Shown: positions 45,965-60,255 of the stretch, piece after piece
Layout of the letters: each line of letters opens with the position of its first letter
Position numbering within the stretch: the stretch's first letter is position 1
Origin: Plazaster borealis
Taxonomy: Eukaryota > Echinodermata > Asteroidea > Forcipulatida > Labidiasteridae
Direction of reading: 5' to 3'
DNA length: 64,000 nt
Assembly (NCBI GenBank): GCA_021014325.1
Contig: CM037472.1
Location: forward strand, 2,046,001 to 2,110,000
Notes under the pieces: model-generated
Databases searched by the model: none
Told to the model about the DNA's origin: nothing
Seen by the model: only the letters and a program-made list of their open reading frames with translations
Translations under genes and position numbers: made by a program

Positions 45965-46329
45965 CATCTTTGGGTTTAAATCCAAGCGACCAGCGTGAGA
46001 TGTGGCAACTCCAAGCCTCCCAAACCCTAGTGAAGACACTCCTGGCCTGCGTCATAACATTCGGTGTGTGCTGGATTCCAAACCAAGTCAGGTACCTGCT
46101 CTTCAATTTCGGAGTTCCATTGGATCAGTGGGGACCTTCAAAAAACATCACTGTCATCTTAGCCGTGGGTAATTCCTGTGTGAATCCAGTCATTTACACC
46201 ATGACCAACAAGCCGTTCCGTAAAGGGATCAGGGAGCTGTTTAGTAAGCAGCGGGATTCAAACCAGGTTGTTGACGGTGTAGCGACTGGCACTGTGTCTG
46301 AGACCGTCTCCAATGCCCACATTCAATAG
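45965..46329 (+). CDS. GPCR copy 5, exon 2 (intact; TM6-TM7 and tail)
   Basis: This is the last exon of the intact receptor, residues 237-357. It reads SLGLNPSDQREMWQL, then TM6 with C272-W273-I-P275, TM7 with N310-P311-V-I-Y314, then helix 8 KPFRKGIRELF. Residue 330 is Ser, where copies 1-4 have a Cys that could be palmitoylated. The C-terminus is SNAHIQ instead of STAQ, and the paralogy ends within a few bases of the stop codon. AATAAA at about 46,633 is a candidate poly(A) signal. Confidence 0.92.
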
Positions 46330-47071
46330 GGGAGAAGAAGATCACGATGTGAACAAAACAATGCGAGGAGTTTAGGGAAAGTGTTGCAATGCCGGAACTT
46401 GGGATCCCTATTTGGGTTAAGGACCAACCCAATATAGGGACCGTTTATCCCAAGGGCTTGCCCCACTAGTAGGATTCCCCTAAACACTGCGCCATCCATT
46501 GTCCTCGCTCCAACAGCCGTTTACTGTGATCCCTGGTGGGTCACCACACTTAGTCTCATCTATACATTGTATTTCATTAAAACATAATTTATAATATGCC
46601 CCATGAAAAATGTAATACCCAGTTGGAAGTCGAATAAATATAATATATTTGTTTCATGTAAAGAGAAGCTGTCCAAAACTAAATCATTTGCCTGCTGTTT
46701 CACATCTCTTTAGGGAACCCCCCATTATTAAAAGTATTAATTATTCTAAAGTAATAAAACCTTGTGGTATATTTCCGCTAAACGGATCCACGTACTTTTC
46801 TGCCAGCAGCCGCTCGCTGACAGGGATTTTATATTGGTGTCAGAAGTTAACGAACAATATAGTTTGAGTAGCCCTATATTTTTATTGTCCCCTCCTTTCC
46901 GCCCGCCGGCGGAAGGGGGCAAAAACTGTCACAATACTGTACATTCATTGTATTACTTTCAAAGAACAACGAATAAGAAAACTTAAAACCGGGGATGCGC
47001 TCCGCTTGCGCAAAACTTAAGAATGTCCGCCATCAACGTGTGTGAATATAGTTTGAAAAATATAGTCTAAA
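46330..47071. other. 3' flank of copy 5, unique to it
   Basis: It has none of the 3' flank sequence shared by copies 0-3. It contains a hairpin around 46,410-46,442 (tccctatttgggtt / aacccaatataggga) and a GC-rich palindrome at about 46,898-46,920. No gene was recognised. Confidence 0.6.
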
Positions 47072-47706
47072 AAAGTGTCATCAATCGTACATGTACAACC
47101 CATAATATACTTGTTATCACGAGAGGGCATTATCACTCAAGAAATACTATTGACTTTGGGATGTACCAAGGCGAAACAAATAAGCAAGATACATTTTGTT
47201 TGGTGAGAAAGACTTAGGTTCAAAACGCAACCAAAAAAGAGTTAAAAATGAAAGAGTTAAGTATTGTTCATTCTGACATGCCTAAAGGTCAACTTGCATG
47301 GTCTGAACATAGATCACTGAGCTAAAAACCAATCACTAAAAACCAACATTACGACCCTTTTGCTATGTACATTTGTATGCTAAAAGGTGAAAACTGATTG
47401 AATTAATGCCGGCAGACCTGCACACAGGCACGACAGGGGGGGATCTACTTGTTTCCTGGTACCAAGCATCAACAAACTCTGACGATGACTGTTTTTAGGA
47501 TTAGTGGCTGCGGCTGGATCACCACGTTAAATCGGCTTCCTTGAGCAACACCCTCAGCAGTCAGCCGCAGCCTTAAAAGTTCCCGTAACTTCCTGCCTCA
47601 ACTTTTTCAGTGCGTAAACGTATCAGCCAGTTCACTCCACTCATCCCAGATTTACACTGTCAATCTACACATTATGGTAATGTACATGTACATGTATTAT
47701 GCATGG
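47072..47706 (+). repeat. Right member of the direct repeat bracketing copy 5
   Basis: Direct match to 39,864-40,855, including the internal small inverted element (about 47,503-47,572). Near its end, where the left member has ttatggtattatg, this one has an expanded tacatg run (47,682-47,698). Confidence 0.75.
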
Positions 47707-48589
47707 TATTATGCAAGATGAAAATGGCCTTGCCATCTCAAAGCATTTAAAAACGAACCAAGCAGAAACTAAAGGTATTTAAAATTCACCACTAAAATCT
47801 AATTATTTATTTGAAGCAAAAATTCACACAGATGCACGACAAATCCATCTGCACATTCAAATTGTTATTTATTGATACATGTCAAGGAAACAGCTCATAA
47901 ATGACACAAAACAAATTTTCTTTATGGCAAATCTTCACAGTAATATTGGCTTAAAGGGGTGAGGTGGAGACTGAATGTAGCAAGGTGGGCCACCTTTGTA
48001 TTTGAATGGGCAGAGAAAACACTGTCAAACAATTGACCAGTGAACTGATCATACTCAATTACATTCGCCACTGACAGACGATAATGCACACAACTGAGCT
48101 CACTGAGCTGGTTGCGTATTTTACCTACATTGGACTTCTGGGAGATTTCACCCAGAAAAATCTCCCCCCAAATTCCTCTCAAATAATGTTTTTGATCGTG
48201 GTTGATGGTCCATGAAATTGCATCAGAGCCCCTTAGGGGCCGAGTTACTAGCCCCTCTTGCCGGGCATCACACAATGCATTAAATACTCAAAGCTTCTCT
48301 TTTATGTAGAAATGGGTTATGTTCACATTGCTGACAAACCGTGTCCCTTTGGAGGGTTTGTTTTCTATGGAGGAAAAGATGTGATGGCTTTAGTTTCACA
48401 TTTTGGGAAGTGATTGTTTTGTCTTGAGGGTGAATATACAAGACAGATGGAAAGATGCAGTCTATTTGGGGCATTTTCTTTATGAGTATACATGTATAGT
48501 TGTGACTTTAATTCAAGATGCTGAAAACCACGCTGTAAATATTTTATTGAAATAAGTGTTAATGTATGTACATGTAGGTGTTCATCTTA
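47707..48589. other. Unassigned spacer
   Basis: A 117-residue minus-strand frame (47,922-48,275) has no recognised relatives. The 'gccccttaggggccgagttac' palindrome at about 48,229 suggests repeat-derived DNA. Confidence 0.4.
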
Positions 48590-49450
48590 TAGGGATGTTG
48601 TTTAATGTTATACAAATTTCATTTTTCCCTGTTCCAATTTCATTTTGACCAACTCACCCTAATCTTTGGTTTTAAAAATCTATACCCCCTTTTTTATAAT
48701 TGAAAATTGAACTGTTATATCATTTTATTTTATTTTACTCAACCATGCACACACATTTTCAAAGAAAAGGGGGAAAAACACAAATTGTTTAATCATTGAT
48801 ACTTCTGAATGGTCTCTTCCAGGCGAACATGTTTCGCTTTTGAAAACAAAATTCCCACAAGAGTTTTCCCTCTCCTTTAACCGATATTTTGGGACAGAAA
48901 GAATTCCATTTAGATGGAAGGTGGACATCTTTACAGCCACCATCTTTATCACTGCCATGATCCCTTTGGGCTCAGTGTACTGTATGCCCAATTTCACTTC
49001 TTTTTAATGTTGCATACATTTTTGCATGTTTTCCCTTCAAATTCTTGTTAACCCACCAACCCTAATCTTTGATTTGAAAAAAAAAACCACAAAAAAACCA
49101 CACCCTTTTTTAAAAATTGAAAATCAAATTTTTATTTTCATTTTTTTTCTTTGACCTAACCACACACATTTTCATAGAAAAGGGAGAGAAAATAAATGCA
49201 CACATTTTAAAATTATTTATACTTTTAATTATTGGAATTGCTCACTGTTACAGGTGAACTTGTTTCGCTTTTGAAAACAAAATTCCCACAAGAGTTTTCC
49301 CTTCCCTTTAACCAGTATTTTGGGACAGAACAAAAATGTCCACTCCGAAAGGAGGAGTGGAAATCTTGACAGCCTTGAGGCTACTTATCATCTTCAACAC
49401 TGCCATGATCCCTTTGGACTCAGTTATAGTATGCCCCAATTTCTTTTCTA
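48590..49450 (+). repeat. Tandem duplication of about 420 bp
   Basis: The 'tgttttcgcttttgaaaacaaaattcccacaagagttttccc' region and its surroundings at 48,590-49,010 recur at 49,020-49,450 with moderate divergence. Both have the ccctaatcttt line, the gggacagaa line and the 'ccatgatccctttgg' line. Frames in the two units are not conserved. Confidence 0.7.
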
Positions 49451-50973
49451 CACGATGTACACACATAAGGCTTCATTGCAGGCTTACAGGCCCATGGATT
49501 CACTGGTAAGAACAGTCAATGCTTTCCAGTATGTCTTCAAGACAAGACAGGGTGGTTAGATGACAAAATCCCTTCTGGCAATTTGGCAAAAAACGTATCT
49601 CATCCAACCTCCCCTCCTCCCCTCTTGCTAGCTCATCTCTATTTCCAAATTTTTATGATAAAAATAGTCCCTGCTACAACCAAAAAGTCTTCTTTGCTTT
49701 GTGTTTTGATCTTCAAACTGACTTTTTTCCCCCATAGAGGAATCCTACCTCATAGGTATGACTTACATAGGATGAGTTGGCAAATCACAATCCAAGTGCA
49801 CAATGTAACTGGTTCGCCTAATCTAGTTTATTTTTGATAACAAAAATGCGATGGAATCAGTCAAAGCAAAAAAAATAGATATTGGAGAGTGCTTTTTACC
49901 ATTTCTTCACCGTTTTCACTTCTGTCAAAATTCATAAAGTTTTGCTAATTTGTTTACACATCTTGGATGTTTTCATTGACATCAACAATGCCTCAAAGTT
50001 TCACATCTTAAAATGTAAATGTTTTATAATGACACTAATTAGTACATTGACAATATCACAGAGAGACAAACTCCCATTTGCCAATTTGTTCCCCCCATTA
50101 GAGTACATAGCACTGGAATGGCACTAAATGTGTCTTTCTTTGTGAAAACAGTGATGATTTTGGTTAGCTATTTTTAATGCTACGGAATCGTGTATTTTTT
50201 TTATAATTATGTTGACTTAAATATCATGTTGAGAATACATGTGTGGGAGTCCGTGACAGATTGGGAAGTTTTGCTATATTGGTTTGAGTATTAGGCCAAC
50301 ACAATGTCCCCAAAAGAAACCGTTTGGCCGTTGGGGTTTCAGAACCAAATAAACAAATTAACTGAAGGCAAGGGGTCATATTTCCACCAAAGTGCAACCG
50401 ATAATCGAGAAGCCTGCGTCGTATCGGAATGTTTAGGGCATCGATAAATGTCTCTCCTTAGGGAGAACGATATCCATATACATGTATGCACCCCATGTAG
50501 GACACACCATCAGAGCAGTTTGATTAAAATTGAATTCTTACACAAAGGTTAGCGACGCTGGTGAAAACGGACACTTCCAACGTCAACTTTAATCTGCACC
50601 AAAGGTTTGTGGGTTAAGTCGACATGCTCAAGGAAAAGCATAAACTATAAATAAATGAATAAATACTACTAATCAACATGCAATCCGGCCCTATATTTGT
50701 GGCAGTCACGGACAAATCATTAAATACTATTGAAAACATGAAAACAGTATACGACTATGACATGCGTTTTCTGTAAACGAAACAGCATCTTCAAAACATT
50801 TAGACTTTCCTGTTTTAAGAAAACAGTTAATGACTGCTACATTAGCTGTTAAATTTGCATCAGGGATAAAGAATAGTATTTGTGATTTACCCATACACCG
50901 ATGTGTGTTAAGCACTCTATACTCAGTACTTTCACCGGGTCCTGTAAAAAAAAATAATCCATCTATAGGCATA
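49451..50973. other. Unassigned spacer
   Basis: No exon, transposon end pair or paralogous match was recognised on either strand. Confidence 0.45.
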
Positions 50974-51047
50974 TTACTCGGGTGGGATTCGAACCCACCA
51001 CATTTGCCATTCTAGAGCAGATGTCATACCATTAGACCACCGAGCTT
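50974..51047 (-). repeat. tRNA-like sequence, probably SINE-derived
   Basis: The minus strand has an A-box-like TGGTCTAATGGTA, a D arm (GTC/GAC) and a strong T arm with the exact B box GGTTCGAATCC and stem GTGGG/CCCAC. About six acceptor pairs form (GCTCGG / CCGAGT). The anticodon stem does not pair in a standard 5+7+5 layout, so it is more likely a tRNA-derived repeat or pseudogene than a working tRNA. Confidence 0.55.
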
Positions 51048-52127
51048 TCCCATAAGCCAGTACTTGCCTCTACAGTGTAGCTACAGAGCAACGTCCCTTG
51101 AGTGATGTACAATACTAGGATCCTTCCTCACTCTAACAAGATCCAACACCAAGTGAAAACTCAAAACCCAAAGTGTTGGATTCTGGTTATGGGTGGTATG
51201 CCTGATCCCAAACAAAGCATGGTCAGTTTACAAGTACAGTCATCGGGCAACAGAATCCAACAAAACTGATGTTGGATTACGAAAGCTTGGGGTGGTTACT
51301 GGTTTAGGGTAAATAGTATTGTATTTTCTAAACAAACAAATAAATGAAGTTGCAACTGCAACCCGATACAAAAATAAACAAACAGAATAAAAGGTGGGGG
51401 GGTTGTTACTAATAAAAACGGAAACTAAAAAGACTTGGCGTGAGCAGACAACCCCCAAGAGCACACTAATCTACAGGTGATGCATTTCCAGTGAACTGGG
51501 TGTTGCTCTCGTTCCATTCTCGCATCGATGCTATTCCAAGGGGGCTGCTAGTTCAAGGCAAACTTGCTCTTAGATAAATTTCCGCTTCGGTGGTTCCATC
51601 ATTTCTCGCATGATATTGCAAACTCATCAGGACGGGGATGAGAAAGCCAATAAAATGATTGGGATCAGAGAGAATAGAAGTGAGTGTAGCGAGGGGGGGG
51701 AGGGACCACACTGCGGGACGATGGTGCAAGACCCCAGGGACCAGCAGATGGTTCAAGCAGAGCCCTTCATTGATTTCATCCACACACTGCAAACAAGAAT
51801 CCTCTACAGACGGACTCTGGGTGGACTTGTGTATGGAATGATGCTATGTATTCACCCACAGCATCCATTCAGTTCAGGGCATATACTGGGGGAGCCCTCT
51901 ACATTGTATGCACGCAGTAAGAATGTGATCTACAAACATTACTGCTCATGTACATGTATGTATAACAAAAATGTACAGGCTAGACATTCACCACGTCTGA
52001 GAATACTGCACAACAAGGATGTATTAAGTATTAACACATGTACAGAAGTACGAGGAGAGAATCTTTGTTCTCTTGGTTTTGTTGATTCAGGGTTTCTTCT
52101 TGCCAGCCTTATAGAATTGTGCTTAAC
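51048..52127. other. Spacer with an unexplained 174-residue frame
   Basis: The + frame 51,610-52,134 is open for 174 codons (includes EGPHCGTMVQDPRDQQMVQA) and the opposite strand is also open over part of it. I recognise no domain. Its second half is cysteine- and tacatgta-rich low-complexity sequence. I treat it as not demonstrably coding. Confidence 0.35.
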
Positions 52128-52259
52128 AGATTAAGGTTACCAGCCAAAATACCACATCGCAAGTAATGTACATTCTTTGACTGGTATCCTGCTTATTTGT
52201 TGCTCAGCTGAAAACTGTTCAGCAAAATGTTTGACTTAAGCAGCTCTATGAAATTGGGC
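52128..52259. repeat. Partial CCAATTTCATAGAGCT foldback element
   Basis: It has the 'ggttaccagccaaaataccac' line and the end taagcagctctatgaaattgg of the family, without the left inverted end. Confidence 0.65.
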
Positions 52260-52394
52260 CAAGAACAACAAATCCAAGCCCCCCCCCCCAGTGTATTTAA
52301 GGGACTGACAGTTGAGGAATTCAGAACGTCCAAAAGATGTAAAAAGATGAGCCATTTGCCTCATTCTTCTCAGTGATTTCCATACTTGTATGGT

Positions 52395-52575
52395 TTTATC
52401 AGATAGCTGCCCCTGGGAAATTGAACAAACTACCTGTTCACCAGAGACTCTTCTTCAATTCAAATATTCAAAAATCTACTCAAAACCTTCCTCTTTTCTA
52501 TTTAGCTTCTGCTATAGATTCTAACTTTGCTGTGAAGCACTTTAGTCTATATAAATACCCATTATTATTTTAGTT
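52395..52575 (+). mobile_element. Possible LINE 3' end
   Basis: One frame reads SSIQIFKNLLKTFLFS, like the C-terminal tail of many non-LTR reverse transcriptases (FK..LKT.LF). It is followed by gtctatataaatacccattattatttt, a tail seen at 3' ends of such elements. Stops interrupt it. Identification is by resemblance only. Confidence 0.4.
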
Positions 52576-53095
52576 TTGCTTTAATATTTGTTGCTTTTTG
52601 ACAGACAGGGGAAACATATACTTGAAAACTTGTTGCTGATAAGACATTAAATCTCTCACTCGGGAAAACAAACATTGTATCCGATGAACGTTGTGCTGTA
52701 CCACGCGAGGGCGACATATGCCGGGTAAACCCAGTGTTGTCCAACACTATTCCCAGAGAATTAGGGTAGGGTTGAGCAAGATAACTCCTTGGTTTAAAAT
52801 ACCAAGTGTTCATTTGTCCCTTAGAAATTTGCATCAAGTGTGAATTCAATACAGATTACAGAATTCACTAATTGTTCACAAACTTACAATAATCTAATCT
52901 AAAAAGATGTACCCGTACGCAATAAATAAGGACTTACATACATTAATATTTTAGGTTAGTATAAAGGAAAAAAGTGAAGAAAATTACTTTTGTACTAAAA
53001 ATAAAACTATTTAAAATGCTCTAGATTGCTCAGAAGAGCTTTTACAACCAAACATAAACATCAAATAAAGAACATTCCAAGGGCCTTGTTTTTCA

Positions 53096-54988
<1,893 letters not shown>

Positions 54989-55061
54989 ACTAGATAGCTC
55001 AGTCGGTAGAGTGCCTGCACGTTAATCCGGAGGTCACAGGTTCAAATCTCATTTCTAGTCA
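54989..55061 (+). repeat. tRNA-like sequence, SINE-type
   Basis: It has acceptor ends ACTAGA/TCTAGT, an A box TAGCTCAGTCGGTAGAG and a B box GGTTCAAATCT. The anticodon region (CCTGCACGTTAATCCGGAGG) does not form a clean stem. It is followed by cactttttctttgttc. This matches the general look of tRNA-derived SINE heads in marine invertebrates. A functional tRNA is unlikely. Confidence 0.6.
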
Positions 55062-56494
55062 CTTTTTCTTTGTTCACCATGTTCACACCAAATTGAATTA
55101 AAATTTACCGAGTCAGTTTCCCTATTTAAAAAATTACCTATTTTTTCAATCCATTTTTTGAATGAAATTTCAGGCCAATTACAAAGAAAATTAGTACTAA
55201 TCAACTCAACTTATTTTCAGTAAAAGCCTGCATGTCCACTAATATGTTGAAACACTTTTATAGATGGTGTCAGGCAAAAAAAAATAAAAACAATTAATTA
55301 ATAAATAAATATTACAACTATTGGAAAAAATGCTAACGTGACAAATGCAGGGGTGAGAGTCATTGCTGACATCACAAGGATCCAAATGTTAGGAGGAATG
55401 TTGAAATGATGGCATTTCCACCTTTTGTTAAGATCTTTGGGTTTAGATTTCACAGAACCTTTAGGAAATGTCCTCAGCACTAGAGAAGTAGACCAAAGAG
55501 CAGGATTTCTTTATACATGTACATATGTATGTGGACAAAAATAACGGCTGATTTTCTTCACCAGGCTGACTTCAAAAGTCTGAATTCAGATAAAATTTCT
55601 CATCCCTAGGCCTGGAATTTCATCTTTGAAAGGGCAAGGCCATTTTCATTTTGCAAAAGGCACTTCCCATTGGAAAATCTTAAAGTCTTTGGGAAAGTTT
55701 TCAAGGGGCACCGAGGCCAAGACCAGGGCAACAGAGGCCATGGCCTCTGTGGCCTTCGTGTAATTCCAGGCCTGCATCCCTGCAAAGTGTTCCTTTATTG
55801 CATTTCTCGTCAGAAACCTTCTGTAGTAGTATGTATCTTGTGTAATAGGGGCCTATGTACATTTATTTCAAAGCCTTTGGCCTAGTCTAGTACACACCAT
55901 TCAAGGCGCAGGTGCTTCGGGAATTGGCCGTTAAGAACCAAAGTGCATGTAATACTGTATGGATTTTCCACCATGAATACCCTTTGTTGACGTCCACACT
56001 AATCAGCCAATATCTCTTTGGAGGTGAGGCTTTTTTTTTGTTTACATAATTTGGTAATAGAAAGCAGATGCTTGCAGTGAAAAACTAAGGTAAAAAATTA
56101 CATAATTAAATTGGCATTAGCCATCAACTGATTACAAGCAGGAATTTTTTTTTAAATAAAAATGGAAAAACGACAAGAAATAGTAACTCAGAAAATTTAA
56201 TAACTTCTCTTTTGTTTTGGTTATAATGAAGGTGTATCTCTGATCTTTGGCCGAGCATGTCGTAGCCGATCGGTTATGAGAGCACCCGACTGAAGCTCAA
56301 GATACAAATAAGAAGAATAACCAAGCACCGTTTTCAAAAGCACGGTCGAGTCCCATGACCAGGATTTGAACCCACATGCCGATGACTTTGCCACAAAAGT
56401 TAGGTGCATTAGATGACCCTGCCACGACACTTCCAAGTCATTGTGAATCATTGACAAGAGCGGGCACTATAGCACCCTCTTTAGACGGTGTACG
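55062..56494. other. SEL1L intron, repeat-rich
   Basis: Positions 55,610-55,780 match 39,480-39,610 in inverted orientation (a related piece is at 62,440-62,570). A weak tRNA-like stretch with B box GGTTCAAATCC lies on the minus strand at about 56,355-56,432. No exon seen. Confidence 0.5.
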
Positions 56495-56575
56495 AATTAC
56501 CATGTTTATTGGAAAACTATGTTAATAGAAAAACTGTGTTTATCGCTTGATAAACAGTGTTTATCTAAAAACTAT

Positions 56576-57958
56576 GGGTACGTTTAGACGAGGAGTTAAA
56601 TTGATCCTTAATCCAAAAGTGTTAAAATAACCCTCCGTTGGAATGGAGAGTTGATCGGGTTAGTTTGACCCACAGAAGTGGACTAGTTTACACCCAACAA
56701 AAGGTGGACTAGCCTAACATGTTTTACAACCCTTTACGACCTACCCCCTGCTGCGAAGTCCAGTAAACCATCGTTGGAACGCAACTGACCTGCCACTTCC
56801 GGTCTATTTTACTCTCCGTGACCCGTGGCAGAAAAGGTGACGTCATCCTAATGTTTATCGATCGCCATCGAGCACAGCGTTCCTTTACACGGAGGAGACG
56901 AACAATTATGTCAACCCAGTCTTTATGCCTTTAAAATAAAAAGTTTTGTAAGATCTTGGCCTCGATTGCGATTGATATTCCTTGTTGGTGTAAATTTTAT
57001 TACAAGTTGATGCAGCGATGTTTCTATGCTTGCAGATAAACTCTCACAGCATCTGTTTGCTGCTGCATCCCACAAGTAAAACATAACAAAAACCTAGGAG
57101 CCAGACTCTGTAGATTGTATAGCTCTACATTATGCACCGAGTCTGTATCTAGACTGTATTTTGGCTTATATGTAGTGAATCGCGAAGCCAGACCTCATCC
57201 TTTTTAAGCATTTGTTTTATTAGGCCATGTCCGAATTGGCGGCTACAGCTACGGCTACGACTAAATTTTCACGTCATCATGCGTTGAAGTATAGGACGTC
57301 CTTAGCAACACCCTTAGCAACAGTCGTAGCTGTAGCTGTAGCCGCCAATTCGGATACGGCCTAACTCACCAAGTTGTGACTTGTGAGCACATGTGGGCTA
57401 ACTTATGACATGTCTAGAGTAGTGGGGCTTTCCACTAGACGGAAAATGAGCTGGACATCTTTAATTTACAGGTAGATTTTCTTAAAAAATACTACATAAT
57501 AAGTTAAATAATTAATACTAAGGCAAAAATGGACTCTGTGATTATTTTTAGGGCTAGAAACGTAGTAGAAATAGAGGGCCCGGTGCTTTTCAATGGGGAC
57601 CAGGCTATATATTAATTCTGAATAGCGCTGAGGCGCCGGGTTACTTCGAAGCCTGACAATCATTGTGGTGTGTTTTGTAGATTGTGATCGCAATTTTTTG
57701 TTCAATTTGCAGTCCCCATTTGTTCAATTTCTGGACCCACGCTGAGCTCACTGTGAAAACAATTAATATACGCATGCGCAATGTGATGAACCGGAACCAG
57801 CAGTCGTAAGTGACCCACCGTGACTCAGTTTAGTCTGCTGGACAAGACTAACTTTATCATGAGAACGCAAGCCCAGTTTGGATCAAGTCATGTTTATCTT
57901 GTGGACACCCACGGTGCTCTGATTAAGGGTCAATTTAACTCCTCATCTGAACATACCC
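56576..57958. mobile_element. 1.4 kb element with about 38-bp inverted ends, inside a minisatellite
   Basis: The left end GGGTACGTTTAGACGAGGAG and onward (gttaaattgatccttaatc) pairs with the right end (ctgattaagggtcaatttaactcctcatctgaacataccc) with few mismatches. No transposase frame. Position 57,221-57,363 is a nested smaller element. Confidence 0.8.
57221..57363. mobile_element. Nested 143-bp foldback element
   Basis: The 41-bp ends (57,221-57,261 and 57,323-57,363) are inverted with three mismatches and share TCCGAATTGGCGGCTACAGC. The core agcaacacccttagcaa is also found in the small inverted elements at about 40,375 and 47,545, which suggests one family. Confidence 0.85.
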
Positions 57959-58225
57959 TTTGTTTATCGAAAAACTGTGTTTATCAGTCGATAAACAGAG
58001 TTTTTCGATAGACAGTGTTTATCACTTGATAAACAGTGTTTATCGAAAAACTGTGTTTATCACCCCGAAAAACTGTGTTTATTTAGCGAAAAACAGTGTT
58101 TATCAGCAAAAAACAGTGTTTATCAAGATAAATTTATTTTATCAAGTGATAAACATACTTTTTCTCGAAACACAGTGTTTATTGCCGAAAAACACTGTTT
58201 ATCAACGACAAACAGTGTTTATCAA

Positions 58226-59608
<1,383 letters not shown>

Positions 59609-60186
59609 CTAAATACATGTAGAAGAAAAACACATTCTGATTGAAAGATGTCCACTAATTAATAACTCACTGTCAGGAACCAATCACGTTTCCGGGCTTG
59701 TTGTTTTCCTTGTTCATTGAGTACCTACATGTACCCAATCATGACATTTAATTAAAATTCAGATGTACCCACCTCTACTTGTTTGTAACAATCCCCCCTC
59801 CATATTTAAACAAGTAATGCTTCATTCCAAAACAATAAGCTCTTCATACATGCGTAATAATTGATTAAACAATTTGTTCTTGATCACTGCAATTTGAAGA
59901 AAGAAAAAAAATCGCACAAAACAAAAGCACTTTTAATGGTTTGTCGTTGATAATGGTAATGACCTATCATTTGAACCCTAGCACAGTTTTTCTCAAAGGC
60001 TAAAGTCACCTGTGGTAAGGAAGAGGGGGTATGAGTGCAGTTGACTAAAGTCACCTATGGTAAGGAAGAGGGTGTATGAGTGCAGTCGAAGACACCTCTG
60101 GTAAGGAAAGGGTTACCATGTTACTGGAATAAGGTACTCAAACATGTCATAGTACATTTTCAATTTATTGCTTTTAGCTCACTTAC
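59609..60186. other. SEL1L intron where a connecting exon is expected
   Basis: It should hold about 48 codons joining AFLGK to DYAKAF, but no such frame was seen on the minus strand. Positions 60,001-60,110 carry a 45-bp tandem repeat (three units of aaagtcacctgtggtaagga). Confidence 0.5.
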
Positions 60187-60255
60187 CTTTCCCAAGAATG
60201 CCTGTGCACTTGCATCACCAGCTTCTGCAGCCTGGGTGAAATACTCAAAGGCTCT
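60187..60255 (-). CDS. SEL1L: SEL1L exon (Sel1 repeat)
   Basis: The minus strand reads RAFEYFTQAAEAGDASAQAF then LGK, the core of a Sel1-like repeat (AA..G...A...LG). Splice sites are ctgtcatgcag|AG and GGGAAAG|GTAAGT. The exon is 69 bp and in phase 0 at both ends, so it could be skipped without a shift. Confidence 0.9.

Larger units (their letters stand above)
56495..58225. repeat. GATAAACAGTGTTTATC minisatellite split by an element
   Basis: Units such as gataaacagtgtttatc and tgtttatcgaaaaactg occur at 56,495-56,575 and resume at 57,959-58,225. The unit is itself palindromic. The 1.4 kb between the two halves is the inserted element 56,576-57,958. Confidence 0.8.

Noticed and set aside
47922..48275. 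117-codon minus frame as a missing SEL1L exon
   Set aside because: It has no Sel1-like repeat pattern and no match to the expected segment after CHTAVE.
50974..51047. Functional tRNA gene on the minus strand
   Set aside because: The A and B boxes are good but the anticodon stem does not form, so a tRNA-derived repeat is preferred.
51610..52134. 174-codon + frame
   Set aside because: No recognisable domain, partly open on both strands, and the second half is low-complexity tacatgta sequence. Left as unproven.
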